A stretch of 64,000 bases of DNA. Source: Hymenobacter psoromatis. Lineage in GTDB: Bacteria; Bacteroidota; Bacteroidia; Cytophagales; Hymenobacteraceae. The position numbers were made by a program, and so were the translations under genes. This document shows, piece after piece, positions 36,131 to 44,441 of this stretch (positions are counted from its first letter, which is position 1; each line of letters opens with the position of its first letter). The stretch lies in contig NZ_JAIFAG010000001.1 in the NCBI RefSeq assembly GCF_020012125.1, positions 3,100,001 to 3,164,000 on the forward strand. Reading direction: 5' to 3'. Below the pieces are notes generated by a model. It was not told where the DNA came from. It saw only the letters and a list, made by a program, of their open reading frames with translations, and did no database searches.

Positions 36131-36547
36131 CTAGCCGCCAAAGTATTCCACCGCGTTGCGGGGCGTTTCGTAAATCTTGATGCAGTGCAGCTGAGCGGCG
36201 GTGATGGCGGGCAGCTCGCGGGTCAGAATCTGCCAGAAGGCGACGGCCAGGTTTTCGGTGCTGGCGAGCTGGCCAGCCAGGAAGGGCACGTCGAGGTTGA
36301 GGTTTTTGTGGTCTACCTGCTCCGTCACGTGCACCCGGATGAGGTCGCTCAAAGCTTTGAGGTCCACCACGAAGCCGGTATCGGGGTCGGGCTGGCCCTT
36401 CACGGTCACAATTAGCTCGTAGTTGTGGCCGTGCCAGTTTTCATTGGCGCACGGCCCGAATACCTCCGCGTTGCGCGCCGGGCTCCAGGCCGGGTTGTAG
36501 AGCTTGTGGGCGGCGTTAAAGTGCTCGCGGCGACTGACGTATAGCAT
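36131..36547 (-). CDS. queD: 6-carboxy-5,6,7,8-tetrahydropterin synthase family
   Basis: A 138-residue PTPS-family enzyme. Zinc ligands His14 (FNAAHKL), His39 and His41 (WHGHNY), catalytic Cys33 (GPCANENWHGHNY) and VDHKNLN with the Asp-His pair are all present. QueD makes the preQ0 precursor 6-carboxytetrahydropterin for queuosine; a biopterin-type role is the alternative. No other que genes are nearby. Confidence 0.9.
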   Translation of the reverse strand: MLYVSRREHFNAAHKLYNPAWSPARNAEVFGPCANENWHGHNYELIVTVKGQPDPDTGFVVDLKALSDLIRVHVTEQVDHKNLNLDVPFLAGQLASTENLAVAFWQILTRELPAITAAQLHCIKIYETPRNAVEYFGG

Positions 36548-36561
36548 ATTTTTTTAGGCTA

Positions 36562-36632
36562 CTAGCTGCTGGTTGTTGGCTGTTAGCTCTTCGTTATATA
36601 AAACAAAAGCCAGCAGCTAACAGCTACTAGCT
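36562..36632. repeat. Small overlapping inverted repeats
   Basis: TAGCTGCTGG and CCAGCAGCTA plus GCTGTTAGCT and AGCTAACAGC form two alternative stems in the gap between queD and btuC. Both cannot form at once. Confidence 0.55.
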
Positions 36633-37626
36633 AACTACTTTTCCGCAGCAAATATACGAAAAATGGCACCCCTAGCAGGGCGGTTACCAGGCCCACGGGC
36701 AGGCCGGCGGGGGGGTAGAGCAGGCGCGCCAGCAGGTCGCAGGCCAGCAGAAAGCCGCCCCCCAGCACCGCACACCCCACCAGGTTGAGCGGCCCCGTGG
36801 TGCCCAGCAAGCCCCGCGTGAGGTGCGGCACCACCAGCCCCACGAAGCCAATGGGGCCGCACAGCGCCACTACCCCCCCGGTGAGGGCCGCCACCAGCCC
36901 CAGCAGCAGCCAGCGCAGCCGCGCCACCGGCAGGCCCAGCGCCTGCGCCCGCTCCTCGCCCAGCAGCAGCAGGTTAAGGTCTTTTTGCAGAAAAAACAGC
37001 ATAATCAAGCTGCTAGTCAATACTATAGCCGGCGGCCCCAGCCCTACCCACCCCGCCCGCTCAAACGACCCGAAAGCCCAGAACACCACCGCCTGCAAGT
37101 TGCCCTGGTCGGCCTTCAGGAAGATGATGAGTGAGCCCAGCGCCGCCGCCAGTGCCCCTACCGCCACGCCGCCCAGCAGCAGCGGCGCGGGCCGCACCCG
37201 CCCCCGCCGCGAGCCGATGGCCACCACCAATGCCGTGGCCAGCAGCCCGCCCACCAGCGCCGCCAGCGGTGGCAGATACAGCCCGCCCAGCGTGAGCGCC
37301 GGATAAAACAGATACGCCACAATGGCCCCCAGCGAAGCCCCCGAGGCCGTGCCCAGCAGGTAGGGGTCGGCCAGCGGGTTGGTCACGAGCGTCTGGAGCA
37401 GGTAGCCGCTCAGGGCCAGGCTCGCGCCGGCCAGCCAGGCCAGCAGCAGCCGTGGCAGCCGCAGCTGCACCAGCACCAGCTGGGCCGGGTCGGCGGGGTC
37501 GTAGTGGCGCAAGGTCTTCAGGATGAAGCCGTAGCTGGTGCTATACGACCCTACCCCCAGCCCCAGCCCCAACAGCAGCAGCGTAAGTAACGCGCCGGCG
37601 AACAGCCAGCGGCCAGGGTGGGTCAT
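36631..37626 (-). CDS. btuC: FecCD-family ABC transporter permease (vitamin B12/siderophore/heme)
   Basis: A 331-residue inner-membrane permease with about ten helices. Family marks are LPRLLLAWLAGASLALSG, GTASGASLGA near residue 95 and GFVGLVVPHLTR near the C-terminus. It lies downstream of a BtuF-like binding lipoprotein. No ATPase gene (BtuD/FecE) is in the window, so that subunit must be elsewhere. Substrate (cobalamin, heme or siderophore) cannot be decided from this; the symbol reflects the most common annotation. Confidence 0.88.
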   Translation of the reverse strand: MTHPGRWLFAGALLTLLLLGLGLGVGSYSTSYGFILKTLRHYDPADPAQLVLVQLRLPRLLLAWLAGASLALSGYLLQTLVTNPLADPYLLGTASGASLGAIVAYLFYPALTLGGLYLPPLAALVGGLLATALVVAIGSRRGRVRPAPLLLGGVAVGALAAALGSLIIFLKADQGNLQAVVFWAFGSFERAGWVGLGPPAIVLTSSLIMLFFLQKDLNLLLLGEERAQALGLPVARLRWLLLGLVAALTGGVVALCGPIGFVGLVVPHLTRGLLGTTGPLNLVGCAVLGGGFLLACDLLARLLYPPAGLPVGLVTALLGVPFFVYLLRKSS

Positions 37627-37668
37627 GGGGTAGTGATTAATGGGTAATGATTAGTAATTAATCGCTTA

Positions 37669-37771
37669 TCATTGCGAGCATGTTGCGCATCAAGCAAGGA
37701 CGCGGCAATCGCCCCAGAACGACACCCGCGCCGGTCGCTCAGATGCAACTGCTTCGCGTTGCTCGCAATGA
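37669..37771. repeat. Composite repeat element with 12-bp ends (TCATTGCGAGCA)
   Basis: TCATTGCGAGCA at 37669-37680 and its reverse complement at 37760-37771 bracket a 79-bp middle that contains GCAATCGCCCCAGAACGA, a word also found (one change) in the element at 61869. The unit AGCATGTTGCGCATCAAGCA is shared with the element at 59222. It fills most of the gap between btuF and btuC. Confidence 0.75.
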
Positions 37772-37808
37772 CAAACGTCTTTTTCGTAAGTTCTATACCA
37801 AGCACCAA

Positions 37809-38696
37809 TCAATGCCCCAGCAGCCTTCGCAGCTCGCGCACGGTTTCCACGATGCGGGGGCTGGGGCGCTGGAGCAGGTTGGAAGTAGTAGCAAATACGC
37901 GGCGGGCGCGGTAAGCGCGGGTGCGGCGCAGCTCGGGGTTTTGCTGAAAAAACGTGCTGTCGAGCTGGCCGAAGCGACCACCCAGCACCACTTCGGGGTC
38001 GAGCTTCAGCACGTATTCGCGGGTGAGGGCGGGGTAGGGCTGCGGAAAGGTATCGCGCACGGCGTTCTGGCCGCCAGCCAGCCGGATTTCATCCGTAAAC
38101 AGTGTGTTTTGCCCGTAGGCGTAAATGGGGTCGGCTGAGGCTAGAGCCAGCACCGTGGACCGGTGGGCGGCGGGCGGCGTGGCGGCCAGCGCGGCGAGCT
38201 GCGCCCGCAGCGAATCGGTGAGGCGGCGGGCCTGCGCGGGGCGGCCCAGCAGCCGGCCCATGTCGGTGAGGCCCTGCAGCACGTCGGCTACGCGCCGGTA
38301 TTTTTGGTAATACACCGGAATGCCGAGCTGACGCAGGCGCTCGGCGGCATCGAGCGGGGTGAGGCCTTCCACGGTAAAAATTACGTCGGGCCGCAGGGCC
38401 ACCAGCCGCTCCAAATCGAGGGGGTAGGACGTGACCAGCGGCTTGCGCAGCACGGCGGCGGGGTAGTCGTCGACCTGGGTGCGGGCAATGATGGTGGCCG
38501 TGTCGGCCACGGCGTACAGCATTTCAGTCATGCTGGGGGCCAGGGCCAGCACCCGGCGCGGATGGGCGGGCAGGGTGAGGGCGCGGCCCAGGTCGTCGTG
38601 CACCAGTACGGTGGCGGCCGGGTTAGCAGGCTTGCTGGCGGGCTGGCAGGCCAGCAGCCCGGCCAGCAGCAGGCTTGCAAAGGGCGAAACGCGCAT
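37809..38696 (-). CDS. btuF: Periplasmic binding lipoprotein of BtuF type
   Basis: A 295-residue TroA/BtuF-fold substrate-binding protein with lipid anchor Cys17 (LLAGLLAC). HPRRVLALAPSMTEMLYAV and DVIFTVEGLTP are typical of class III metal-chelate binding proteins. It feeds the permease gene downstream; uptake substrate is likely cobalamin, heme or a siderophore. ATG 38696 lies 5 nt after a TAnnTTTG element, suggesting a leaderless mRNA; longer upstream frames run through the promoter. Confidence 0.85.
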   Translation of the reverse strand: MRVSPFASLLLAGLLACQPASKPANPAATVLVHDDLGRALTLPAHPRRVLALAPSMTEMLYAVADTATIIARTQVDDYPAAVLRKPLVTSYPLDLERLVALRPDVIFTVEGLTPLDAAERLRQLGIPVYYQKYRRVADVLQGLTDMGRLLGRPAQARRLTDSLRAQLAALAATPPAAHRSTVLALASADPIYAYGQNTLFTDEIRLAGGQNAVRDTFPQPYPALTREYVLKLDPEVVLGGRFGQLDSTFFQQNPELRRTRAYRARRVFATTSNLLQRPSPRIVETVRELRRLLGH

Positions 38697-38701
38697 GACC
38701 G

Positions 38702-38709
38702 CAAAGGTA
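38702..38709 (-). promoter_or_regulatory. -7 promoter element abutting btuF
   Basis: Minus strand TACCTTTG, then CGGTC, then the btuF ATG. Same 5-nt spacing as the LUD gene promoter at 21513. Confidence 0.6.
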
Positions 38710-38736
38710 GCCCGCCCCCGCGGGGCGGGGTGGCCG

Positions 38737-38744
38737 TACCTTTG
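38737..38744 (+). promoter_or_regulatory. -7 promoter element for hldD
   Basis: Plus strand TACCTTTG. It is divergent from the btuF element 28 bp away and gives hldD a leader of about 95 nt. Confidence 0.5.
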
Positions 38745-38844
38745 CTCGCCGGCAAAAAGGCTGGAATAACGCCACAGAATGAGCCGGCGAGCCGTACTGC
38801 TTTTCTGGCCGGCCAGCTTGCTTCTTACCCCAATCCTTCGTCCC

Positions 38845-39813
38845 ATGATAGTCGTTACCGGGGCCGCCGGCTTCATTGCCAGCTGCCTAGTTTCCCGCCT
38901 CAACGCCGCCAATTTCAACGACCTCGTGGTGGTGGATAACTTCGCCGTGGAGAAAAAGCTACCCAATATCCGGGGCAAGCACCTGCGCGAATACGTGGAC
39001 CGCGAGGAGTTTTTCGACTGGCTCGATATCCACCACGAGCAGGTGGAATTCGTGTTTCACCTGGGCGCGCGCACTGATACCGCCGAGCAGGACCCGGCCG
39101 TGTTCGACGTGCTGAACCTCCACTACAGCCAGCAGATGTGGCTGGCCTGCGTGCGCTACCAGCTGCCGCTGGTGTACGCCAGCAGCGGGGCCACCTACGG
39201 CGACGGCCGCCTCGGCTACTCCGACCAGGACCCTACCCTCCTCCCCCGCCTGCACCCGCTGAACCCCTACGGCGAGTCGAAAAACGACTTCGACAACTGG
39301 GCCGTGCAGCAAACTGAGCAGCCGTATTTCTGGGCGGGACTGAAGTTTTTCAACGTCTACGGCCCCAACGAGTACCACAAGGGCCGCATGGCCTCGGTGA
39401 TACTGCACGCCTTCCGGCAGATTCAGGAAAACGGCTCCATGCAGCTCTTCCGCTCGCACAACCCCGCCTACGCGGACGGCGGCCAGATGCGCGATTTTAT
39501 TTATGTGAAGGACGTGGTGGAAGTATGCTACTTTTTCCTGCACCACCGCACGCAGTCGGGCATCTACAACCTCGGCACCGGCCAGGCGCGCACCTTCATG
39601 GACCTGGCCCTCAATACCTTCGCCGCGCTGGACCGGCCCGCCGACATCCGCTTCCGCGACACGCCCGAGGACATCCGCAATACCTACCAGTACTTCACCG
39701 AGGCCGACATGCGCAAGCTGCGCACCGCGGGCTACGACCGGCCGTTTGCGACGTTGGAAGAAGGCATCCGGGACTACGTGCAGGGGTATTTGGTGGCAGG
39801 CACGTACTATTAG
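38845..39813 (+). CDS. hldD: ADP-L-glycero-D-manno-heptose-6-epimerase
   Basis: A 322-residue extended SDR that makes ADP-L-glycero-D-manno-heptose for LPS inner core. NADP loop TGAAGFIAS starts at residue 5; catalytic Ser114 (YASSGATYGDG), Tyr142 and Lys146 (NPYGESK) are present, and FFNVYGPNEYHKG is typical of the family. ATG 38845 is chosen because the Rossmann strand begins at once; an in-frame ATG 66 nt upstream would add a hydrophobic stretch unlikely in a cytosolic enzyme. Confidence 0.94.
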   Translation: MIVVTGAAGFIASCLVSRLNAANFNDLVVVDNFAVEKKLPNIRGKHLREYVDREEFFDWLDIHHEQVEFVFHLGARTDTAEQDPAVFDVLNLHYSQQMWLACVRYQLPLVYASSGATYGDGRLGYSDQDPTLLPRLHPLNPYGESKNDFDNWAVQQTEQPYFWAGLKFFNVYGPNEYHKGRMASVILHAFRQIQENGSMQLFRSHNPAYADGGQMRDFIYVKDVVEVCYFFLHHRTQSGIYNLGTGQARTFMDLALNTFAALDRPADIRFRDTPEDIRNTYQYFTEADMRKLRTAGYDRPFATLEEGIRDYVQGYLVAGTYY

Positions 39814-39816
39814 GGA

Positions 39817-39897
39817 TGTAGCGACGCGACCCCTCCCGTCTCGCGTCGTTGAACAATCATTCTGGCGGCAAGAGACGCGAGGGGTCGCGTCGCTACA
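39817..39897. repeat. 19-bp perfect inverted repeat (TGTAGCGACGCGACC type)
   Basis: Arms 39817-39835 (TGTAGCGACGCGACCCCTC) and 39879-39897 are exact reverse complements, with a shorter inner CGTCTC/GAGACG stem. It starts 3 nt after the hldD stop and lies before the DUF1028 gene in the same direction. Confidence 0.8.
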
Positions 39898-39943
39898 ACC
39901 TATCAGCGGGTGGCGTGCTTACTTTGGCAAAAAGTCCCGCTCT

Positions 39944-40945
39944 ATGCTTCGCAAACTCCTACCCCTGCTCGGGCTGCTAACGCTGCTGAGCCACCGGCCC
40001 GCCCGCGCGCAGGCCGTGTACTCGGCCACTGACCCGCTGGCTCACACCTTCAGCATCGTGGCCCGCGACCCCAAAACGGGCGAAATGGCCGTGGCCGTGC
40101 AAAGCCACTGGTTTTCGGTGGGCACCAGCGTGAGCTGGGCCGAGGCCGGCGTGGGCGTGGTGGCCACGCAGTCGTTTACCAATAAGTCGTTTGGCCTGAG
40201 AGGATTAGCTTTATTGAAAAGCGGTAAAACCGCTCAGCAGGCGCTCGACGAGCTGCTGGCCGCCGACGAAGGCCGCGAGGTTCGCCAGGTCGCTATCCTA
40301 GACAACCAGGGCCGCGTGGCCACCCACACCGGCAAAAAGTGCGTGGATATGGCCGGCCAGCAGCAGGGCAACCAGTTTTCGGTACAGGCCAACATGATGC
40401 TGAATGCTACCGTGTGGGGCGCGATGGCCAAGGCGTACGAGGCCAACGCCGCCCTACCCCTCGCCGAGCGCGTGCTCGCCGCCCTCGACGCGGCCCAGGC
40501 CGCCGGCGGCGACATCCGGGGCCGGCAGTCGGCCGCGCTGCTCGTAGTGCGCGGCACCGCCACCGAAGGCCCCTGGGCCGACCGCCTCATCGACCTGCGG
40601 GTGGACGACAGCGCCGCCCCGCTGCCCGAGCTGCACCGCCTGCTGAAGCTCACCCGCGCCTACGACCACATGAATGCCGGCGACCTGGCCGTGGAGAAAA
40701 ACGACATGCCGACCGCCATCGCCGAGTACCAAGCCGCCGAAAAGATGTTTCCCCAAAACCTGGAAATGAAGTATTGGCACGCCATCACGCTGGCCAATAA
40801 GCAGCAGGTGCCCGCCGCGCTGGCGTTGCTAAAACCCATTTTTCAGCAGGAGCCCAACTGGCGGATATTAACTGAGCGCCTGCCCAAAGTGGGCCTGCTC
40901 ACGGTGTCGCCCCAGGAGCTGAAGCAGATTCTGGCGCTGCGGTAA
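39944..40945 (+). CDS. Secreted DUF1028 family protein with C-terminal TPR-like region
   Basis: A 333-residue protein with a signal peptide (cleavage after ARA/AQA near residue 23). Residues about 30-235 form the DUF1028 Ntn-hydrolase-like domain, with HTFSIVARDPKTGEMAVAVQS, VGVVATQS and NDQGR-like GKKCVDMAGQQQG blocks. Residues about 250-333 look like two TPR-type helix pairs (AIAEYQAAEKMFPQNLEMKY). Enzymatic activity of DUF1028 is unproven. ATG 39944 is chosen over upstream in-frame starts that would run through the hairpin. Confidence 0.88.
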   Translation: MLRKLLPLLGLLTLLSHRPARAQAVYSATDPLAHTFSIVARDPKTGEMAVAVQSHWFSVGTSVSWAEAGVGVVATQSFTNKSFGLRGLALLKSGKTAQQALDELLAADEGREVRQVAILDNQGRVATHTGKKCVDMAGQQQGNQFSVQANMMLNATVWGAMAKAYEANAALPLAERVLAALDAAQAAGGDIRGRQSAALLVVRGTATEGPWADRLIDLRVDDSAAPLPELHRLLKLTRAYDHMNAGDLAVEKNDMPTAIAEYQAAEKMFPQNLEMKYWHAITLANKQQVPAALALLKPIFQQEPNWRILTERLPKVGLLTVSPQELKQILALR

Positions 40946-41067
40946 GTCCTTGGCCGCGACGGCTACTGACCCGTGGTTTTTTGCCGCGCCGGGAACCAGT
41001 GCGGTAGGGCGGGCCGTACGTTGGCACTGCTTGCCAGCCGGCCGGCTTCACCCTTTTCACCCGCGTC

Positions 41068-41703
41068 GTGTTCAACAAGAAGCGCCCCTTACTTAACTCG
41101 TGGTGGCAGCTGCTGCCGGCGGGTGGCATGGCCCTGTTCGTGGCGCTGTATGCCCTGGCGGCCGCGCTGTACCCAGGCGGCTCGCCAACCGACAAAACCG
41201 CGCCCGGCTTCAGCTGGCTGCATAACTACTGGTGCAACCTGCTCACGACGGTCGCCATCAACGGGCAGCCTAATGCCGCCCAGCCCGTGGCCCTGCTGGC
41301 GATGAGCGTGCTGTGTGCGTCGCTCATGCTTTTTTGGTATTACCTACCCCCGCTTTTCCCCTTCGGAGCCCTCGGCGCAGGCACCGTGCGGCTAGCCGGG
41401 ATGCTTTCCATGGTTTTTGCGGGCTTCCTCTCCAGCGCGCAGCACGACTTGGTACTGAATATCGCCTGCCTGCTCGGGGTGGTGGCGCTCGGCGGCACCT
41501 TTGTGGGTTTGTACCAAACCCGGCGGCTCGGCCTGCTGGGGCTCGGGGTGCTGTGCCTGGTGCTGCTGGCCACTAATAATTACGTGTACTACACCCAGCA
41601 ATTCATTTACTCGCTGCCCGTTATCCAAAAATTCACGTTCGCCATTTTCCTGGGTTGGTTTTCACTCCTCAGCGTGGCAGCATACCGCCAGGGCAGGCCG
41701 TAG
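41068..41703 (+). CDS. Integral membrane protein, six helices (DUF998-like)
   Basis: A 211-residue protein starting at GTG 41068 with six hydrophobic segments. The loop after TM1 (YPGGSPTDKTAPGFSW) followed by HNYWCNLLTT resembles DUF998-type proteins, a weak recognition. No catalytic motif. It stands alone with a 122-nt upstream gap. Confidence 0.7.
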   Translation: MFNKKRPLLNSWWQLLPAGGMALFVALYALAAALYPGGSPTDKTAPGFSWLHNYWCNLLTTVAINGQPNAAQPVALLAMSVLCASLMLFWYYLPPLFPFGALGAGTVRLAGMLSMVFAGFLSSAQHDLVLNIACLLGVVALGGTFVGLYQTRRLGLLGLGVLCLVLLATNNYVYYTQQFIYSLPVIQKFTFAIFLGWFSLLSVAAYRQGRP

Positions 41704-42091
41704 GCGGCCTAATGCGGTTTCCGGGTCGGGGTACGGGGCAGGGTAGCACGAAGTGGCACTCCGGGCCAAAGCCGGCCGATAAGCAGCGAGCCCATTACGC
41801 CCGGTCAGCTCTCCGCAGCAGTCTGGCCACGCTGCCCACCCGCCACGCACACAGAGACTTGGCGCGACAGAAGTTAAGCAAGCAGGCACCTTAAAGCGGG
41901 GAATAAAACCGGCGGGGCACCCCTATAGAAACAACGGGCCGGCTACCTTTACCAGCACCCTCCCAAACGCGCCGCAACCTATGCGCCGGCCGCCGCTACC
42001 CGGCACTTGGGCCCTGATGCGGGAATAAATGCGCTTAAGGAGAATGCGGCGGGTTTAACCGCTCCTGCTCGTAACCAACCAATTCACTTCT
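41704..42091. other. Intergenic region of 388 bases, no gene seen
   Basis: Contains a weak -7-like TACCTTTA at 41944-41951, about 140 nt before the hydrolase start. I find no convincing ORF or repeat. Confidence 0.45.
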
Positions 42092-43189
42092 ATGCGCCAG
42101 TTACTTACGCTTATTTTGCTGCTCGGCTTCACCGCTACCCAGGCCCAAACCAAGCCGGCGGTTAGCCCGGTGCCGCACCATTTTTTCACCCTCACCAACT
42201 TCAAAACCGAGGCCGGCGTAGTACTGCCGAAGGCCCTGGTGGGCTACGGCACCTACGGCCACCTCAATGCCAAGCATGACAATGCGGTGCTGCTGCCCTC
42301 GCACTACATGGCTGGGCACCGGGGCTACGAGTGGCTCATCGGCCCCGGCAAGTGCCTGGATACCACAAAGTTGTTTCTGGTCACGACCGAGCTGTTTGGC
42401 AACGGGCACTCGTCGTCGCCCAGCAACACGCCCGAGCCGTTTCACGGGCCGCGCTTCCCAGTGATGACCATCCGCGACAACGTGCTAGCCGTGCATGAGC
42501 TACTGACCAAGGAATTGAAAATAACGCACCTGCGCGCGCTCATCGGCTTTTCGATGGGCGCGCAGCAGGCGTTTCAGTGGGCCGTGAGCTACCCCACCTT
42601 CGCCGACCGCATCGTGGCTACCTCGGGCACGGCCAAGAATTATCCGCACGGTGTAGTGCGCCTCGAAGGCCAGATTGCCGCCCTCACCGCCGATGAGGCC
42701 TTCAAAAACGGCGACTATACCGCCCCGCCCACCAAGGGTATCGAGGCATTTGCGGTGGTCTGGACGGGCTGGCTTTTCTCGCAGGAATGGTGGCGCAAAG
42801 AGCTGTGGCGCAGCGAGGAGAAGCCCGGTACCACCTTCGAGCAGGTGCTCAATAACTACCGCACGCACTTCATTCCGGGGGCCGATGCCAACGACCTCAT
42901 TGCCCAGATGCGCACCTGGGAATACCACAACGTGGGCACTACCCCCGGCATGGGCGGCGACGTGGAGAAGGCCCTGCGCAGCATTAAAGTACCCTTTTTG
43001 TACATGCCTTCCGAAACGGACATGTACTTCCCGGTGGGCGACGCGCGCTACGAGGCGGCGTTTATTCCGGGCGTTACGCTACTGCCCATTCCGTCGCTGT
43101 GGGGCCACACGGCCGGCGCGGCCAGCAATCCGGCTGACGCGAAGTTTCTGAACGATAACATCGGGAAGTTCTTGGCGGCGGGCAAGTAA
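42092..43189 (+). CDS. Secreted alpha/beta hydrolase of homoserine O-acetyltransferase-like type
   Basis: A 365-residue protein with signal peptide (cleavage near TQAQ, residue 19). The nucleophile elbow is GFSMGAQQA (Ser154). Asp in PSETDMYFP and His in LWGHTAGAA complete a likely triad. Layout (VGYGTYGHLNA, VTTELFGNGHSSSPSN, MTIRDNV) is that of the MetX subgroup, but MetX is cytosolic and this one is exported, so it is more likely a hydrolase than a methionine enzyme. Confidence 0.85.
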   Translation: MRQLLTLILLLGFTATQAQTKPAVSPVPHHFFTLTNFKTEAGVVLPKALVGYGTYGHLNAKHDNAVLLPSHYMAGHRGYEWLIGPGKCLDTTKLFLVTTELFGNGHSSSPSNTPEPFHGPRFPVMTIRDNVLAVHELLTKELKITHLRALIGFSMGAQQAFQWAVSYPTFADRIVATSGTAKNYPHGVVRLEGQIAALTADEAFKNGDYTAPPTKGIEAFAVVWTGWLFSQEWWRKELWRSEEKPGTTFEQVLNNYRTHFIPGADANDLIAQMRTWEYHNVGTTPGMGGDVEKALRSIKVPFLYMPSETDMYFPVGDARYEAAFIPGVTLLPIPSLWGHTAGAASNPADAKFLNDNIGKFLAAGK

Positions 43190-43206
43190 TTATACCGAAG
43201 AAAAGC

Positions 43207-43298
43207 ACGTCATGCTGAGCCCGCGAAGCATCTCTACCACGCCGTTGGGATGTCGTTTAACGAAGCGCTAGAGATGCTTCACAGGCTCAGCATGACGT
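43207..43298. repeat. Long hairpin of GAACGTCATGCTGA family
   Basis: Outer arms 43207-43221 / 43284-43298 (ACGTCATGCTGAGCC) and inner arms 43225-43235 / 43270-43280 (GAAGCATCTCT) pair, with a middle TGTCGTTTAACGA. It separates the convergent hydrolase and formamidase genes. Confidence 0.85.
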
Positions 43299-43312
43299 TC
43301 TTCTACAAGCAC

Positions 43313-44344
43313 TTATTTCTTAAAAATGCTTTTCGGCACTAGCATGTGGGCACCGCGGGTACCGTCCACTACCTGCGTCACGTTGAGGTCGCCGGCCACG
43401 CTGCACAGCATGTAGGCGTCGTCTTTCGTCATACCCTTCGTTTTCATCAGGAAATCAATCATTTCGCGCACGGCCTGTTTGCCGGCTAGCGTCAGGTCTT
43501 CGTTGAGGCCCATGCTGATGTACTGGGTAGGCGTTTCGGCGCGGGGCATGGTTAAGTGCATGTCTTTGTGCACAATAAACTCTAGGTTGCCAACCAGCGA
43601 CGTTTCCAGGGCCGTGATGTCTACCTCGCCGTTACCCTGCCCAGCGTGACCGTCGCCCACAAAGAAGAGCGCGCCCGGCGCGTGTACCGGCAAGTAGAGG
43701 GTAGTGCCCACCACCAGGTCTTTATTATCCAGGTTGCCGCCAAAAATACCGGGCGGCGCGCTATTCACGCGGCCCGCCGCGGGCGGCGGCGCTACCCCCA
43801 TGCTGCCGAAAAACGGGTGCAGGGGCAGCGTGATGCCGGGCGCGAAATCGGCCACCATCCGCTTGCCATCCAGCGGAATAATCTTCATCTTGGCGTAGCC
43901 AAAATCTTCGGGAATAAACCCGCTCTTCGGCCCAAAACCGTTGTAGGCGTAGGGAATCGCCAACTCGATGGCCTGGATGCGTACTTCCAGCACATCGCCC
44001 GGCTCGGCCCCTTCCACGAAGATGGGGCCGGTAAGAATGTGCCCGCCCGGCCCTTTATTGGTCACTTTGTCATAAATATCGCGCAGCGACTGTTCCACCT
44101 GGGCCGGGGCCACGCCCGCGCCTTCGAGGCGGGTAGGGCTGGAAGTGATGAGCGTGTGCACCTGCACTGTTTCGCCCGACTTGATGCGCAGCACCGGCGG
44201 GGCGGCCGCGTCGTAGTAGCCCCAGGCCACGGTGGCGGGGGTAGCCAGCAGTTCGTGCTGAGCTTTAGGTAGGTGCTGGGCGCAGGCAGGGCTGGCCACG
44301 AGCAGCGTAGCGGCCAGGGCCGCGAGTAGCGTAGTTTTTTTCAT
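43313..44344 (-). CDS. Secreted acetamidase/formamidase family protein
   Basis: A 343-residue protein with signal peptide (cleavage after ACA, residue 22). Family features: IKSGETVQVHTLITS, the GHILTGPIFVEGAEPGDVLEV block, GIFGGNLDNKDL and FVGDGHAGQGNGEVDITALE. Acetamidase/formamidase proteins release ammonia plus acetate or formate from simple amides. Export to the periplasm is unusual relative to the classical cytosolic enzyme but common in Bacteroidota homologues. Confidence 0.9.
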   Translation of the reverse strand: MKKTTLLAALAATLLVASPACAQHLPKAQHELLATPATVAWGYYDAAAPPVLRIKSGETVQVHTLITSSPTRLEGAGVAPAQVEQSLRDIYDKVTNKGPGGHILTGPIFVEGAEPGDVLEVRIQAIELAIPYAYNGFGPKSGFIPEDFGYAKMKIIPLDGKRMVADFAPGITLPLHPFFGSMGVAPPPAAGRVNSAPPGIFGGNLDNKDLVVGTTLYLPVHAPGALFFVGDGHAGQGNGEVDITALETSLVGNLEFIVHKDMHLTMPRAETPTQYISMGLNEDLTLAGKQAVREMIDFLMKTKGMTKDDAYMLCSVAGDLNVTQVVDGTRGAHMLVPKSIFKK

Positions 44345-44380
44345 TGCTGAAAAGTACGCGGCAAGCACAGTAAAACCCAC

Positions 44381-44426
44381 TAAAGCGAACGTCGTACTTC
44401 CTTGCGTTAGCATGACGTTCGCTTTA
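44381..44426. repeat. 13-bp inverted repeat, short member of the CGTCATG family
   Basis: TAAAGCGAACGTC (44381-44393) and GACGTTCGCTTTA (44414-44426) with GTACTTCCTTGCGTTAGCAT between. The left half has lost the usual CATGCT word, suggesting decay. Confidence 0.7.
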
Positions 44427-44441
44427 AGTAGCGCGGGTATC

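Noticed and set aside
38700..38840. Cobalamin riboswitch upstream of btuF
   Set aside because: The space between the btuF and hldD starts is under 150 nt, holds two promoter elements, and shows no B12-box-like sequence; btuF appears leaderless.
38779..38844. Upstream in-frame ATG giving hldD a 22-residue hydrophobic N-terminus
   Set aside because: HldD is cytosolic and its nucleotide-binding strand begins right after the ATG at 38845.
41662..41889. 75-codon minus-strand ORF in the gap before the hydrolase gene
   Set aside because: No family resemblance, no signal peptide, composition typical of random GC-rich frames.
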